Origin: Micromonospora sp. AMSO31t
GTDB taxonomy: Bacteria > Actinomycetota > Actinomycetes > Mycobacteriales > Micromonosporaceae
DNA: 64,000 nt
Assembly (NCBI RefSeq): GCF_008868175.1
Contig: NZ_WBKT01000003.1
Span: forward strand, 51,948 to 115,947
Reading direction: 5' to 3'
Position numbers and translations under genes: made by a program. Shown here in pieces: positions 9,231 through 18,025 of this stretch (its first letter is position 1; the number at the start of each line of letters is the position of its first letter). The notes below the pieces were generated by a model that had not been told where the DNA came from, made no database searches, and worked only from the letters and a program-made list of their open reading frames with translations.

Positions 9231-9725
9231 GTGTTCCGCCACGACCGCCACTTGCAGTTCCAGGCCGAGCCCGAGAAGCCCGACGCGCCGTTCGCGATGA
9301 AGTTGCAGGAGGTACTCGGGGGCCAGTTCGGCGAGATGACCGTGATGATGCAGTACCTGTGGCAGGGCTGGACCTGCCGGGTTCCCGGCAAGTACAAGGA
9401 CATGATCATGGACATCGGGACCGAGGAGATCGGTCACGTCGAGATGCTCACCACCATGCTCGCCCGGCTCCTCGAGGGCGCCCCCGCCGAGACCACCGAG
9501 AAGGCTGTCACCGACCGCACCCCGGCCCGGCTCACCTGGGACGCGGCCGAGGCCAGCGACGTCATCGTCACCGTGGGCGGCGGCGACGCCTGCCCCGTCT
9601 TCCCGAGCAAGCGGCACGAGGACTGGGCGCTCACCGATCCGGCCGAGCAGTCCCTCCCCGTCGTCCGGCGCGTCCGTGACGACATCCGCGCCCGGGTCGA
9701 GAAACTCGTCGACGGCCTCCGGTAG
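9231..9725 (+). CDS. Chimeric ORF: manganese catalase N-terminal half fused to arsenate reductase (ArsC) C-terminal half
   Basis: 164 residues from a GTG with GGAGAAG ribosome site. Residues 1 to about 92 are the start of a manganese catalase (MFRHDRHLQFQAEPEKPDAP, GEMTVMMQYLWQGW, then GTEEIGHVEM). Glu35, Glu66 and His69, three of the five di-manganese ligands, are kept at family positions; the other two (about 148 and 181) are absent. From about residue 93 the sequence matches the C-terminal part of low-molecular-weight-phosphatase arsenate reductases (ASDVIVTVGGGDACPVFPSK, then DWALTDPAEQ and RVRDDIRARVEKLV); the Cys-x5-Arg loop of that family is missing and its usual GCGD motif reads GGGD. 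A deletion joining two neighbouring stress genes in frame (junction near base 9507) is the simplest origin. Neither activity is expected. No frame break or stop interrupts it. Confidence 0.75.
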   Translation: MFRHDRHLQFQAEPEKPDAPFAMKLQEVLGGQFGEMTVMMQYLWQGWTCRVPGKYKDMIMDIGTEEIGHVEMLTTMLARLLEGAPAETTEKAVTDRTPARLTWDAAEASDVIVTVGGGDACPVFPSKRHEDWALTDPAEQSLPVVRRVRDDIRARVEKLVDGLR

Positions 9726-9856
9726 GCGGCCCTCGTACTCGTCGAGCCATTGGCAGCCGAGCCACCGACGAGAGGTCACCGCTCGCACGGCAACGTGCGA
9801 AAACGGCGGTTCTCGCAGGTGGTGTGGCGTTAGGCTGCAATCGGGCGGGGGCAGGC

Positions 9857-10273
9857 ATGAGCGATGACATCGAGGCGTTCTTCGTGGCGCTACCGGCGCG
9901 GGGGCGGGCCCTGCTGCCACCGCGCGTGCGCGGGACGCTGCGCGTGGACCTGGTGACCCACGACTCGACCCGCCACTGGTACGTCGACCTCCGCGCGCCG
10001 GGCCGGGTGCTCGTGAACCGGGACGTCCGGGCGGCCGACGCCGTGCTGACGACGACGCCCGCCGTCTTCGCCCGGCTGGTGCGGGGCGAGTCCCCCGCCA
10101 CGGCCGTGCTGCTGCGCAACGAGGCCACCCTGGTCGGCGACGCCCGACTGATCCTGGCGTTCCGGCGCTACTTCCCGCAACCGCACGGCACCGGCGATCC
10201 GCGGGAGGGTGCGCAGCGGCGGGCTCCCCACGGGCAGGCGTGGCGCGAGCGCCTGCGGGCCCGGACGGGGTGA
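9857..10273 (+). CDS. SCP2 sterol-binding-domain-like protein
   Basis: 138 residues from ATG 9857 (MSDDIEAFFVALPARGRALL); an upstream in-frame start at 9824 lacks support, and TTAGGCT at about 9830 looks like a -10 element. The pattern GTLRVDLVTHDSTRHWYVDL, VNRDVRAADAVLTTTPAVFARLV, then EATLVGDARLILAFRRYF is that of the SCP2 fold, a hydrophobic-ligand-binding alpha/beta domain found alone in many actinomycete proteins. No catalytic residues are expected. It ends 4 bp before the start of the glycosidase gene, so the two form an operon; the functional link is unknown. Confidence 0.65.
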   Translation: MSDDIEAFFVALPARGRALLPPRVRGTLRVDLVTHDSTRHWYVDLRAPGRVLVNRDVRAADAVLTTTPAVFARLVRGESPATAVLLRNEATLVGDARLILAFRRYFPQPHGTGDPREGAQRRAPHGQAWRERLRARTG

Positions 10274-10277
10274 CCGG

Positions 10278-12347
10278 ATGGCGATGCGGAAGTCGATCAA
10301 CATCCTGGACGGGAACACGTTCCTGGTCTGCGACGACCGTGGCGACGTGGACCCGTCGCCCAGCGTGCCGACCGGGCTGTTCTCCTACGACACCCGCTTC
10401 CTGTCCACCTGGCGGTTGAGCGTGAACGGTGAACGGCTGCACGCGTTGTCGGTGGACGACATCCGCTACTTCGAGAGCCGCTTCTTCCTGGTGCCGGGCG
10501 AACCGACCCACTACGTCGACGCGACGGTGTCGGTGATCCGCGACCGCAGCATCGGCGGCAGCTTCACCGAGAACCTCGCGGTGCTCAACCACACCGACGA
10601 GGAGACGACCCTGACGGTACGCGTCGACATGGCCTCCGACTTCGCCGACATCTTCGAGATCAAGAACCCGCAGGGCAAGAAGGCGCCGGTCCAGGCGATC
10701 GTCGAGGAGGGACAGCTGCGGCTGCGCTACCGGCGGGACAGCTTCCACCGCGAGACCGTGATCTCCAGCTCGGCACCCGCCCGGGTCGACCCGGAGGGCA
10801 TGACGTTCGAGGTGCGCGTACCGCCGCAGTCGGAGTGGCAGACCCGGTTGCACGTACGCACGCTCGTGCTGGGCGCACACGAGCGCGACTTCCGCGACAG
10901 CCTTGAGCTGCGCCAGGCCCGGTCCCCGGCCGAGCTGGACGAGCAGCTGCGGCAGTGGACGGCGGCCGCACCCCGGCTGAAGTGCGACAGCCCGTCCATC
11001 ACCACCGCCTACCGGCGGAGCCTGGTGGACCTGGCCGCGCTGCGCTACACCTCCATCACGATGGCCGAGGAACTGGTCGCCGCCGGGCTGCCGTGGTTCA
11101 TGACCGTGTTCGGCCGGGACAGCATCTTCACCTGCCTGCAGGCCCTGCCGTTCACCCCGCAGCTCGTGCCCGCCACCCTCGGCACGCTCGCCTACGGCCA
11201 GGGCAGCCGCCTCGACGACTTCCGCGACGAGGAGCCCGGCAAGATCCTGCACGAGCTGCGCTACGGCGAGTCCGCCGGATTCGAAGAACAGCCCCACTCG
11301 CCGTACTACGGCGCCGCCGACACCACTCCCCTGTTCGTCATCCTGCTCGACGAGTACGAACGCTGGACCGGCGACAGCGCCGTGGTGCGCGCCTACGAGT
11401 TCGAGGCCCGGGCCGCGCTCGACTGGATCGACAACTACGGCGACCTGCTCGGCACCGGCTACATCTGGTACGAGACCCGCAACCGCGACAACGGTCTGGT
11501 CAACCACTGCTGGAAGGACTCCCCGGACTCGATCTGCTACCGCGACGGGCGCCTGCCCCCGTTTCCCCGTGCGACCTGCGAACAGCAGGGCTACGCCTAC
11601 GATGCCAAGATCCGGGGCGCCCGGCTGGCCCGCCTGTTCTGGAACGACCCCGCCTACGCCGACCGCCTCGAACGTGAGGCCGCCGACCTGAAGGCCCGGT
11701 TCAACGAGGACTTCTGGATCGCCGACGGCGAGTACTACGCCCTCGCGTTGGACGCCGAGGGAGGCCAGGTCGACGCGCTGTCCTCGAACATCGGGCACCT
11801 GCTGTGGAGCGGCATCGTCGAGGAGTCTCGGGCCGGTCGCATCGCCGAACTGCTGCTCAGCGACCGGCTCTTCTCCGGCTGGGGCGTGCGCACCCTCGCC
11901 ACCGACTGCGCCCGCTACAACCCGCTCGGCTACCACGTGGGCACCGTGTGGCCCTTCGACAACTCGATCATCGCCTGGGGGCTCTGGCGCTACGGCTACC
12001 GCCGCGAGGCCGCCACCATCTGCCAGGCCGTCTTCGACGCCGCCGACTACTTCCAGGGCCGGCTGCCCGAGGCATTCGCCGGCTACCCGCGGGCCCGCAC
12101 CACCTACCCCGTGGAGTACCCGACCGCGTGCAGCCCCCAGGCATGGTCCGCGGGAACCCCGCTGCTCCTGCTGCGGGTGATCCTCGGCCTGCAACCCCAC
12201 GACGAGCACCTCATCATCGACCCGGCACTCCCACCCGGGCTGGGCCGGCTGGAACTGCTCGACATCCCCGGCCGGTGGGGCCGGATCGACGCCCTGGGGC
12301 GCAGCCGCACCGCCACCGACGGAATCCCGCCGGGCTCGGGCGGCTAG
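10278..12347 (+). CDS. Glycogen debranching-type glycosidase (amylo-alpha-1,6-glucosidase family)
   Basis: 689 residues, start ATG 10278 next to the SCP2-like stop. Residues 1 to about 200 form the N-terminal glycogen-debranching beta-domain (NILDGNTFLVCDDRGD, SYDTRFLSTWRLSVNG). The remainder is an (alpha/alpha)6 barrel of the MGH1/trehalase-like clan: LPWFMTVFGRDSIFTCLQ, DEEPGKILHELRYGE, SPYYGAADTTPLFV, a predicted Asp-containing catalytic segment near NHCWKDSPDS, and GYHVGTVWPFDNSIIAWG with PVEYPTACSPQAWSAGTPL near the end. Proteins of this type are cytoplasmic and probably trim alpha-1,6 branches of glycogen or act on related glucosides; exact substrate is not readable. No signal peptide is seen. 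Confidence 0.85.
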   Translation: MAMRKSINILDGNTFLVCDDRGDVDPSPSVPTGLFSYDTRFLSTWRLSVNGERLHALSVDDIRYFESRFFLVPGEPTHYVDATVSVIRDRSIGGSFTENLAVLNHTDEETTLTVRVDMASDFADIFEIKNPQGKKAPVQAIVEEGQLRLRYRRDSFHRETVISSSAPARVDPEGMTFEVRVPPQSEWQTRLHVRTLVLGAHERDFRDSLELRQARSPAELDEQLRQWTAAAPRLKCDSPSITTAYRRSLVDLAALRYTSITMAEELVAAGLPWFMTVFGRDSIFTCLQALPFTPQLVPATLGTLAYGQGSRLDDFRDEEPGKILHELRYGESAGFEEQPHSPYYGAADTTPLFVILLDEYERWTGDSAVVRAYEFEARAALDWIDNYGDLLGTGYIWYETRNRDNGLVNHCWKDSPDSICYRDGRLPPFPRATCEQQGYAYDAKIRGARLARLFWNDPAYADRLEREAADLKARFNEDFWIADGEYYALALDAEGGQVDALSSNIGHLLWSGIVEESRAGRIAELLLSDRLFSGWGVRTLATDCARYNPLGYHVGTVWPFDNSIIAWGLWRYGYRREAATICQAVFDAADYFQGRLPEAFAGYPRARTTYPVEYPTACSPQAWSAGTPLLLLRVILGLQPHDEHLIIDPALPPGLGRLELLDIPGRWGRIDALGRSRTATDGIPPGSGG

Positions 12348-12493
12348 CCGGCCGCACCTCGTCCGTGTGTATCTGGCCGCCGGCCAATTCGAGCCTCTCC
12401 TCCGCGGGTGTCCGTGGAGGCCAGCCGGACGCGCCGCCCCACGGCCCCGGGATTTCCGCGGTGCCGCCGGCGGTCGCGGTAGGTTGCACAGTC

Positions 12494-13210
12494 ATGGCCA
12501 CGACCGCCGACGTCCGCCACGACCTCGCCCGCCTCGCCGATCCCCGGCGGGCGGAGGCGTCGAGCCGGTTCCTCCAGATGACCCCGGGCGGGTACGGCGA
12601 GGGCGATCAGACCATCGGCGTGCCGGTGCCGGTGCCGGAGCAGCGCCGGGTGGCCGCCCGGTACTGGCGGGACCTCTCCCTGGCCGACACGGCTGACCTG
12701 CTGGCCGGTGGCGTGCACGAGGAGCGACTGACGTCGCTGTTCATCCTGGTGCGGAAGTTCACCAGGGGAGACGAGGAGGAACGGGGCCGGATCTTCCGCC
12801 TCGTCCTGGCGAACACGGCCCGCATCAACAATTGGGACCTGGTGGACTCGTCCGCTCCGTACATCGTCGGTCCGTGGTTGGTCGACAAGGACCGGAGCGT
12901 CCTGGACCGGTTGGCGGGGTCGAGCCTGGTGTGGGACCGGCGCATCGCCGTCATGGCCACCTTCGCCTTCATCAGGGCCGGCGACTTCGACTGGACCTTC
13001 CGCCTGGGTGAACGGCTCCTGGGCGACCCGCACGATCTCGTCCAGAAGGCGGTGGGCTGGATGCTGCGCGAGGTGGGCAACCGTGACCGGGCGGCGGAGG
13101 AGGAGTTCCTGGCCCGGCGGTACCGGGCCATGCCGCGGGTCATGTTGCGGTACGCGATCGAGAAGTTCGAACCGCAGCGACGCCGGGAGTACCTGTCCGG
13201 CACGCTCTGA
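12494..13210 (+). CDS. AlkD-like DNA alkylation repair protein
   Basis: 238 residues. HEAT-like helical-repeat DNA glycosylase family that excises alkylated bases without base flipping. Family hallmarks: KFTRGDEEERGRIFRLVLAN, RINNWDLVDSSAPYIVGPWL, WDRRIAVMATFAFIRAGDFD (the conserved Trp/Asp/Arg surface), and DLVQKAVGWMLREVGNRD. The ATG at 12494 follows TAGGTT (12480-12485), a plausible -10, so the message may be leaderless. No operon partner: the next gene begins 184 bp on with its own ribosome site. Confidence 0.88.
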   Translation: MATTADVRHDLARLADPRRAEASSRFLQMTPGGYGEGDQTIGVPVPVPEQRRVAARYWRDLSLADTADLLAGGVHEERLTSLFILVRKFTRGDEEERGRIFRLVLANTARINNWDLVDSSAPYIVGPWLVDKDRSVLDRLAGSSLVWDRRIAVMATFAFIRAGDFDWTFRLGERLLGDPHDLVQKAVGWMLREVGNRDRAAEEEFLARRYRAMPRVMLRYAIEKFEPQRRREYLSGTL

Positions 13211-13394
13211 GGCCCTGACCTGCGAATACTTCCCTGCCGGTGCGGAGCACGCCGCCGTGATCACCTGACCGGGTTCCGCGATGAAATCTCGCAACTCGGA
13301 CCAAACCCCCCGTAATACCGTCAGTGAGCGCGCCAGCCGGAGGCGGAAAGTCTTCCTGGTCGGACTGGCGGTCATCGATCGGGAGGACACGGAC

Positions 13395-14894
13395 ATGCAC
13401 GATCTTTCTCGTCGCAAGCTGCTCAAGGCGACAGCGGCCGTCGGCGCCGGGGCGGTCGCCTTCCCGGGCCTGCTGTCCGGCGGCACCCCGGGCTTCGCGG
13501 CCGACGACCTGGGGTGGCCCTCCAGCGAGAAATGCCCGCCCGCGACACTGACCGGCCGCATCGTCCGTCCTCAGGACCCCGGGTACGCGAATGCGAGCCT
13601 CGGCTGGGACGAACTCTTCGTTCGCTACCCGCTGGTCATCGTCTTCGCCCAGGAGACCCAGGACGTCGTCAACGCCCTCACGTGGGCGCGGCAGCACAAC
13701 GTCGCGCTGCGGGTGCGCAGCGGCCGGCACAGCCTCGAAGGCTGGTCCAATGTCGACAACGGCATCGTGATCGACGTCAGCGAGCTGAAGTCGGTCCAGA
13801 TCGACACGACCGCTCGCATCGCGACGGTCGGCGCCGGGCTCAATCAGTTGGAAGCCGTGACCGCGCTCGGCGAGCACGACCTCGCGGTGACCACCGGCAC
13901 CGAGGGAAGCGTCGGCCTGTCCGGCGCGACCCTGGGCGGCGGCTTCGGCTTCCTCACCCGCTACCTCGGCATGGCCTGCGACAACCTGATCGGCGCGGAG
14001 ATTGTCGTCCCGTGGGGCGCCGACGGCGCGAAGGCCGTCCAGGTGGACCTGAAGAACCACTCCGACCTGCTCTGGGCACTCCGGGGAGCGGGGAACGGCA
14101 ACTTCGGGATCGTCACCTCCCTCACCTACCGTGCGGCGCCACTGCGGAGCGTCGCCTACCTTCAGGCGACCTGGCCGGGTCTCGACGACCTGCAGGAGGT
14201 CTTCGACGCATGGCAGCGGCTCGCGCCGTTCGCCGACAACCGCCTCGGAACCCAGGTCGAGATCCACAAGTCCCAGATCCTGCTGTTCGGTGTTCTCGCG
14301 GACGGGTCGGAGGCCGAGGCGACGGCGTTGCTGGCACCGGTCCTCTCGATCGGCGACCCCGAGGTCACGGTGCAGACCGGCGGCTGGGGCGACATCTATG
14401 CCGGATTCCAGATTCCGACCGAGGACGAGCCCGCGAACTGGAAGTTCTTCTCGCAGTTCACCAGGCGGCCGTTCCCGAAGGAGGCGATCAGCGTGATCCA
14501 CACCTTCATGCAGAACGCGCCCTCGGAGGACAGCAACTTCTTCACGCAGGCCTTCGGCACGGGGGCTCAGACGAGGGAACCTCTCGGCGGCGCGGCGTTC
14601 CCGCACCGCGATGCGCTCTTCTACTCGGAGCCCGGCGCCGGTTGGGGCACCCGGGGGGTGCCCGACAGCGGCGACGCCCTCACCCCCGTCGCCCAGGCGT
14701 GGATCGCCGAGTTCAGCCAGGCACTCCGGCCCTACGTCGACGGCGCCTACGTCAACGTGCCGAACGTCGGAATGGCGGAATGGGAAACCGCCTACTGGGG
14801 GTCCCACTTCGACCGGCTGCGCAAGGTCAAGGCGAAGTACGACCCCCACAACGTCTTCCAGTACGAGCAGAGCATCCCGCCCGCGGCATGCTGA
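13395..14894 (+). CDS. Tat-exported FAD-linked oxidase (BBE/berberine-bridge type)
   Basis: 499 residues from ATG 13395 with GGGAGGA ribosome site. The N terminus carries a twin-arginine signal (LSRRKLLKATAAVGAGAVAF) with cleavage expected after PGFA. The FAD-binding PCMH domain spans about 75-245; His112 in RVRSGRHSLEGW is the family's 8-alpha FAD attachment residue. In bicovalent members a Cys lies in GxCxxVG; here the matching stretch is TGTEGSVGLSG, so a single covalent link is predicted. The C terminus (AYWGSHFDRLRKVKAKYDPH, then NVFQYEQSIPP) is a BBE domain. Substrate may be an oligosaccharide or a secondary metabolite. Convergent with the LysR gene, one base apart. Confidence 0.88.
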   Translation: MHDLSRRKLLKATAAVGAGAVAFPGLLSGGTPGFAADDLGWPSSEKCPPATLTGRIVRPQDPGYANASLGWDELFVRYPLVIVFAQETQDVVNALTWARQHNVALRVRSGRHSLEGWSNVDNGIVIDVSELKSVQIDTTARIATVGAGLNQLEAVTALGEHDLAVTTGTEGSVGLSGATLGGGFGFLTRYLGMACDNLIGAEIVVPWGADGAKAVQVDLKNHSDLLWALRGAGNGNFGIVTSLTYRAAPLRSVAYLQATWPGLDDLQEVFDAWQRLAPFADNRLGTQVEIHKSQILLFGVLADGSEAEATALLAPVLSIGDPEVTVQTGGWGDIYAGFQIPTEDEPANWKFFSQFTRRPFPKEAISVIHTFMQNAPSEDSNFFTQAFGTGAQTREPLGGAAFPHRDALFYSEPGAGWGTRGVPDSGDALTPVAQAWIAEFSQALRPYVDGAYVNVPNVGMAEWETAYWGSHFDRLRKVKAKYDPHNVFQYEQSIPPAAC

Positions 14895-14895
14895 C

Positions 14896-15834
14896 TCAAC
14901 GGGCTTCGTACCTCGTCGGCGTCCAGACCTCGGTGTCGGGTGCGTCCGCCCGCCTGGCCGCCAGGTGGTCGCAAAGTGTGGTGAGCCCGGGATGCCGGTT
15001 GTCGTCGCGCCAGATGAGGGACATCGGGTATACCGGCGCGGGGTCCCGCACCGGTACACGCCGCAGGTCATAGCTGTCCGGCCACAGGTATCGGGTGCGT
15101 TCGCCGGCCAGCGTCGCCAGGTCCGGCGACTCGGCGATCTCGGCCAGCAGCGCCTCGTTCCCGAAGACCGGCCCGGCCCGGTCGATGGTGAGCCCGAACG
15201 CGGCGGCGAGTTCGTCGTAGTAGCTGGCCCATTCCGTGCCGGCGGCCATGCCCGGCATCCAGATGCGGTGTTCGGCGAGTTGCGCGGGCGTGACGGCGCG
15301 GGCGTCGGCGAGCGCATGGCGTGGCCCGACGAGGAGCTCGTGGTGCTCGTCGATCACGCGGGCGGTCCTGATCGCGGCCGGTAGTTGGCGCGCGGGGACG
15401 GCGACGGCGTGAAACGTGGCGTCGACCGTCCCCGCCTCGACGGCGGCGATCGCGGCATGGACGTCGGCGTCCAGGGTCACGACGTCCAGCTCGATCCGCG
15501 GATGCGTCCGGTGGAAGTCCTGCAGAAGCACCGCCGGCGCGGTGCGCCGGCTGTGGACGTCGACGCGGAGGGCGCGCCGGCCGGGACGCACGGACGCGTC
15601 GGCCCGGTCCGCCACCCGGAGGAGTTCACGGGCGTGCGGCAGGAACGCCTGGCCGTCGACCGTGAGCTGCACCCCGCGGGGCGTACGGGTGAAAAGGCGC
15701 ACGTCCAGGTCTCTCTCCAGCGCGGCGACCCGCTTGGAGACGGCCTGCTGGGTGATCGACAGCGCGCCGGCCGCCACCTGGAGCTGGCCGGCGTCGGCGG
15801 CGGCGACGAAGGTGCGCACGGCGTCGAGATCCAC
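14896..15834 (-). CDS. LysR-type transcriptional regulator
   Basis: 312 residues. N-terminal winged helix-turn-helix (MDLDAVRTFVAAADAGQLQV, then ALSITQQAVSKRVAALERDL) and a substrate-binding-like effector domain from about residue 90. It is divergent from the MFS gene, with 79 bp between the starts that contain a CACAAC/GTTGTG dyad, so it probably controls that transporter and itself. The inducer is unknown. Confidence 0.9.
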   Translation of the reverse strand: MDLDAVRTFVAAADAGQLQVAAGALSITQQAVSKRVAALERDLDVRLFTRTPRGVQLTVDGQAFLPHARELLRVADRADASVRPGRRALRVDVHSRRTAPAVLLQDFHRTHPRIELDVVTLDADVHAAIAAVEAGTVDATFHAVAVPARQLPAAIRTARVIDEHHELLVGPRHALADARAVTPAQLAEHRIWMPGMAAGTEWASYYDELAAAFGLTIDRAGPVFGNEALLAEIAESPDLATLAGERTRYLWPDSYDLRRVPVRDPAPVYPMSLIWRDDNRHPGLTTLCDHLAARRADAPDTEVWTPTRYEAR

Positions 15835-15850
15835 CCGCCGACCCTAGTCG

Positions 15851-15890
15851 CACAACCAACCGTTGTGGCTCGCCGCCGGTGCGGTTGTTT
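15851..15890. promoter_or_regulatory. Candidate LysR operator between LysR and MFS genes
   Basis: CACAAC (15851-15856) and GTTGTG (15862-15867) form a perfect inverted repeat with a 5-bp spacer; a third related half-site, GGTTGTTTG, follows at 15883. Interrupted dyads of this size in a divergent intergenic gap are typical LysR recognition and activation sites. Assignment is by position. Confidence 0.5.
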
Positions 15891-15913
15891 GATCCCGCCT
15901 CCTCGTCCTTGCT

Positions 15914-17278
15914 GTGATCACCGCCGTCAACGGCACACGTCCGAGGCGGAAGGTGCGGAGCTTGGTGGTCAGACGATCCCTCGGCCGGCAGTTCGGATGG
16001 CTCTGGGCGGCCTACGCCGTGAGCGCCTACGGCTCCGCGCTGGGTTTCGGCGCGATGCCGCTGATCGCCCTGCTGGTGTTGCACGCCAGCCCCGCTCAGG
16101 TGTCCGCGCTGTCCGCGGTGGGGCCGGCGATCGGCGCCCTCGTCGCCTTGCCGCTCGGGCCCTGGGTGGAGTTCCGCCGCAAGCGACCCGTGATGATCGC
16201 GATGGACCTGACCCGTTTCGCGGTCCTCATGACGATCCCGATCGCGTACGCCGTCGGCCGGCTCGGTTTCGTCCAGTTGCTGATCGTCTCGGCCGTGGTC
16301 GCCGCCGCCAGGATCACCTTCCAGGCGGCCGGCGGCGCCTTCCTCAAGGCCCTCGTCCGGCCGGACGAGCTGCTCGTGGCCAACGCGAGGTTCGAGTCGA
16401 CGACGTGGAGCGCCATCGCCGTCGGGCCGCCGCTGGGCGGCGCGGCCGTCGGCCTCGTCGGGCCGGTGACCACCGTGGTGGTCGACGCGCTCAGCTACCT
16501 GCTCTCCGCGCTGGGCATCACGGCGATCCGCGGCCGGGAGGAACACCGGCTGCGCGACGACCGGCAGCCGGTCCGGGCCGGCGAGCTGCTCGACGGCTGG
16601 CGGCACCTCCTGACCCACCGCGGCCTGCGGGCGCTCTACCTCAACCAGCTGCTCGTCGGCGGGCTGATCATGGCCACCGAGCCGCTGCTGGCCGTGCTCC
16701 TGCTCGGCCAGCTCGGATTCCCACCCTGGCAGTACGGCCTCGCCTTCGCGGCACCCTGCGTCGGCGGACTCATCGGCTCACGCCTCGCCCGCCGCGTCGT
16801 GGCGCGGTACGGCCAGCACCGGATCCTCCGTACCGTCGGCACGCTGCGCGCGGTCTGGCTGATCGGCCTCGCCTTCGTCCAGCCCGGCATCGCCGGCCTC
16901 GCGACGGTGATCGCCGTCGAGCTCGCGATCATCATCAGCATGAGCCTGTACAACCCGGTGCTCGCCACCTACCGGCTCGAACACACACCCGGAGGCCGCG
17001 TCGCCCGCACCCTCTCGGCCTGGTCGATCAGCAGCAGCGCCACCATCGCCGTCCTCAGCGCGCTCGGCGGACTGCTCGCCAACGCCACGAGCCCCCGCAC
17101 GGCTATCGCCGTCGCGGGGCTGCTGATCCTCGCCAGCCCGCTGCTGCTGCCCCGCCGTCAGGATCCCCCGGTCGGGCCCGACCGCGAGCCGGCACCGGCG
17201 GCCACCCGTACGCGGGAGGCCACCTCCCGCGGCGCCCTCACGCCAGGAGCGTCTCCCGCATCGTCGCCCCCGGATTGA
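15914..17278 (+). CDS. MFS transporter (12-TM, drug-exporter-like)
   Basis: 454 residues if the GTG at 15914 is used; TTG 15962 or GTG 15965 would give the more usual short N terminus (RRSLGRQFGWLWAAYAVSAY), with GGAAGG at about 15948 as ribosome site, and may be the true start. About 12 hydrophobic helices: first WLWAAYAVSAYGSALGFGA, the MFS loop 2-3 motif as GPWVEFRRKRPVM, and the second half from about residue 210. Close to MFS proteins annotated as macrolide or multidrug exporters. The last 40 bp overlap the convergent hypothetical gene. Expression is likely under the divergent LysR. Confidence 0.85.
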   Translation: MITAVNGTRPRRKVRSLVVRRSLGRQFGWLWAAYAVSAYGSALGFGAMPLIALLVLHASPAQVSALSAVGPAIGALVALPLGPWVEFRRKRPVMIAMDLTRFAVLMTIPIAYAVGRLGFVQLLIVSAVVAAARITFQAAGGAFLKALVRPDELLVANARFESTTWSAIAVGPPLGGAAVGLVGPVTTVVVDALSYLLSALGITAIRGREEHRLRDDRQPVRAGELLDGWRHLLTHRGLRALYLNQLLVGGLIMATEPLLAVLLLGQLGFPPWQYGLAFAAPCVGGLIGSRLARRVVARYGQHRILRTVGTLRAVWLIGLAFVQPGIAGLATVIAVELAIIISMSLYNPVLATYRLEHTPGGRVARTLSAWSISSSATIAVLSALGGLLANATSPRTAIAVAGLLILASPLLLPRRQDPPVGPDREPAPAATRTREATSRGALTPGASPASSPPD

Positions 17279-17951
17279 TCCGGTCGACGACCCGGGGACC
17301 GGTCGGGTCGTACACGTCGAGGGTGTTGTTGCGGCGCATCAGCTCGCGGATCGCGGGTGGCAGCCGGGGCGGGTCGTCCATGGCCGCGAGGACCTGCCCC
17401 GCGGTCGAGATGAGGCGAGTGGCCAGGGCGGCGGCGTCGGTGTCCACCCGCACCCGGCCGTACTCCCAGCCGGCGGTGGTGAGGTCGAGCAGCTCGAACA
17501 CGCGGGTCACGACCGGGGTCGGGTCGGTCACCCGGTCGAGCCGGGACGCCCCGCCGCCGACCACCGCGACGGCGGCGGCCACCTGCGCGTACGGGTGGAA
17601 GCCGGACGGCAGCGCGAACAGCGGCCACCGCAACGCCGGGCCGGCCTCCTTCCACAGCGGCCGGTAGTTCCGGCGGTGCACGAGGAGCCGCCGGCCCGTC
17701 CGCCGGTGCACGTCGTGGGCCTGGGCCCGCAGGTCGGCGTGGGCCTCGTCGGCGACCTCGCCGACGATCCGGGCCGCCACCACGAGGCCGTCGTCGCCGT
17801 CCAGCATCCGGGTGACGGCGTCGACCTGGTCAGCGAACCGGATCCGCGCGCGGGCGCCGTAGCGGTGCCGGACCTCCTCCAGCAGGCTCTGCTGCCGATC
17901 CGGGTCGAGCTGGACCCGCCCGCCACCCAGCAACCGCTGGAGCCACCGCAT
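17238..17951 (-). CDS. Conserved hypothetical protein
   Basis: 237 residues from ATG 17951 (MRWLQRLLGGGRVQLDPDRQ), chosen for its GAGG site 5 bp upstream rather than an in-frame start at 17990. No family recognised. The protein is soluble and Arg-rich, with the run RAQAHDVHRRTGRRLLVHRR and a short hydrophobic AQVAAAVAVVGGG segment. Its end overlaps the MFS 3' end by 41 bp and its start lies about 75 bp from the divergent PIG-L gene. Confidence 0.6.
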   Translation of the reverse strand: MRWLQRLLGGGRVQLDPDRQQSLLEEVRHRYGARARIRFADQVDAVTRMLDGDDGLVVAARIVGEVADEAHADLRAQAHDVHRRTGRRLLVHRRNYRPLWKEAGPALRWPLFALPSGFHPYAQVAAAVAVVGGGASRLDRVTDPTPVVTRVFELLDLTTAGWEYGRVRVDTDAAALATRLISTAGQVLAAMDDPPRLPPAIRELMRRNNTLDVYDPTGPRVVDRINPGATMRETLLA

Positions 17952-18025
17952 GTCGCCTCGTTTCAGCCGAGCCGTCCCGGACCGCGGCAATGCTATGCGT
18001 CGGACCGCCCTCGTATGGTGATGGG

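Noticed and set aside
9102..12209. Minus-strand open frame of 1035 codons opposite the catalase chimera, SCP2 and glycosidase genes
   Set aside because: Same reason: GC-driven shadow, no start context and no recognisable motif.
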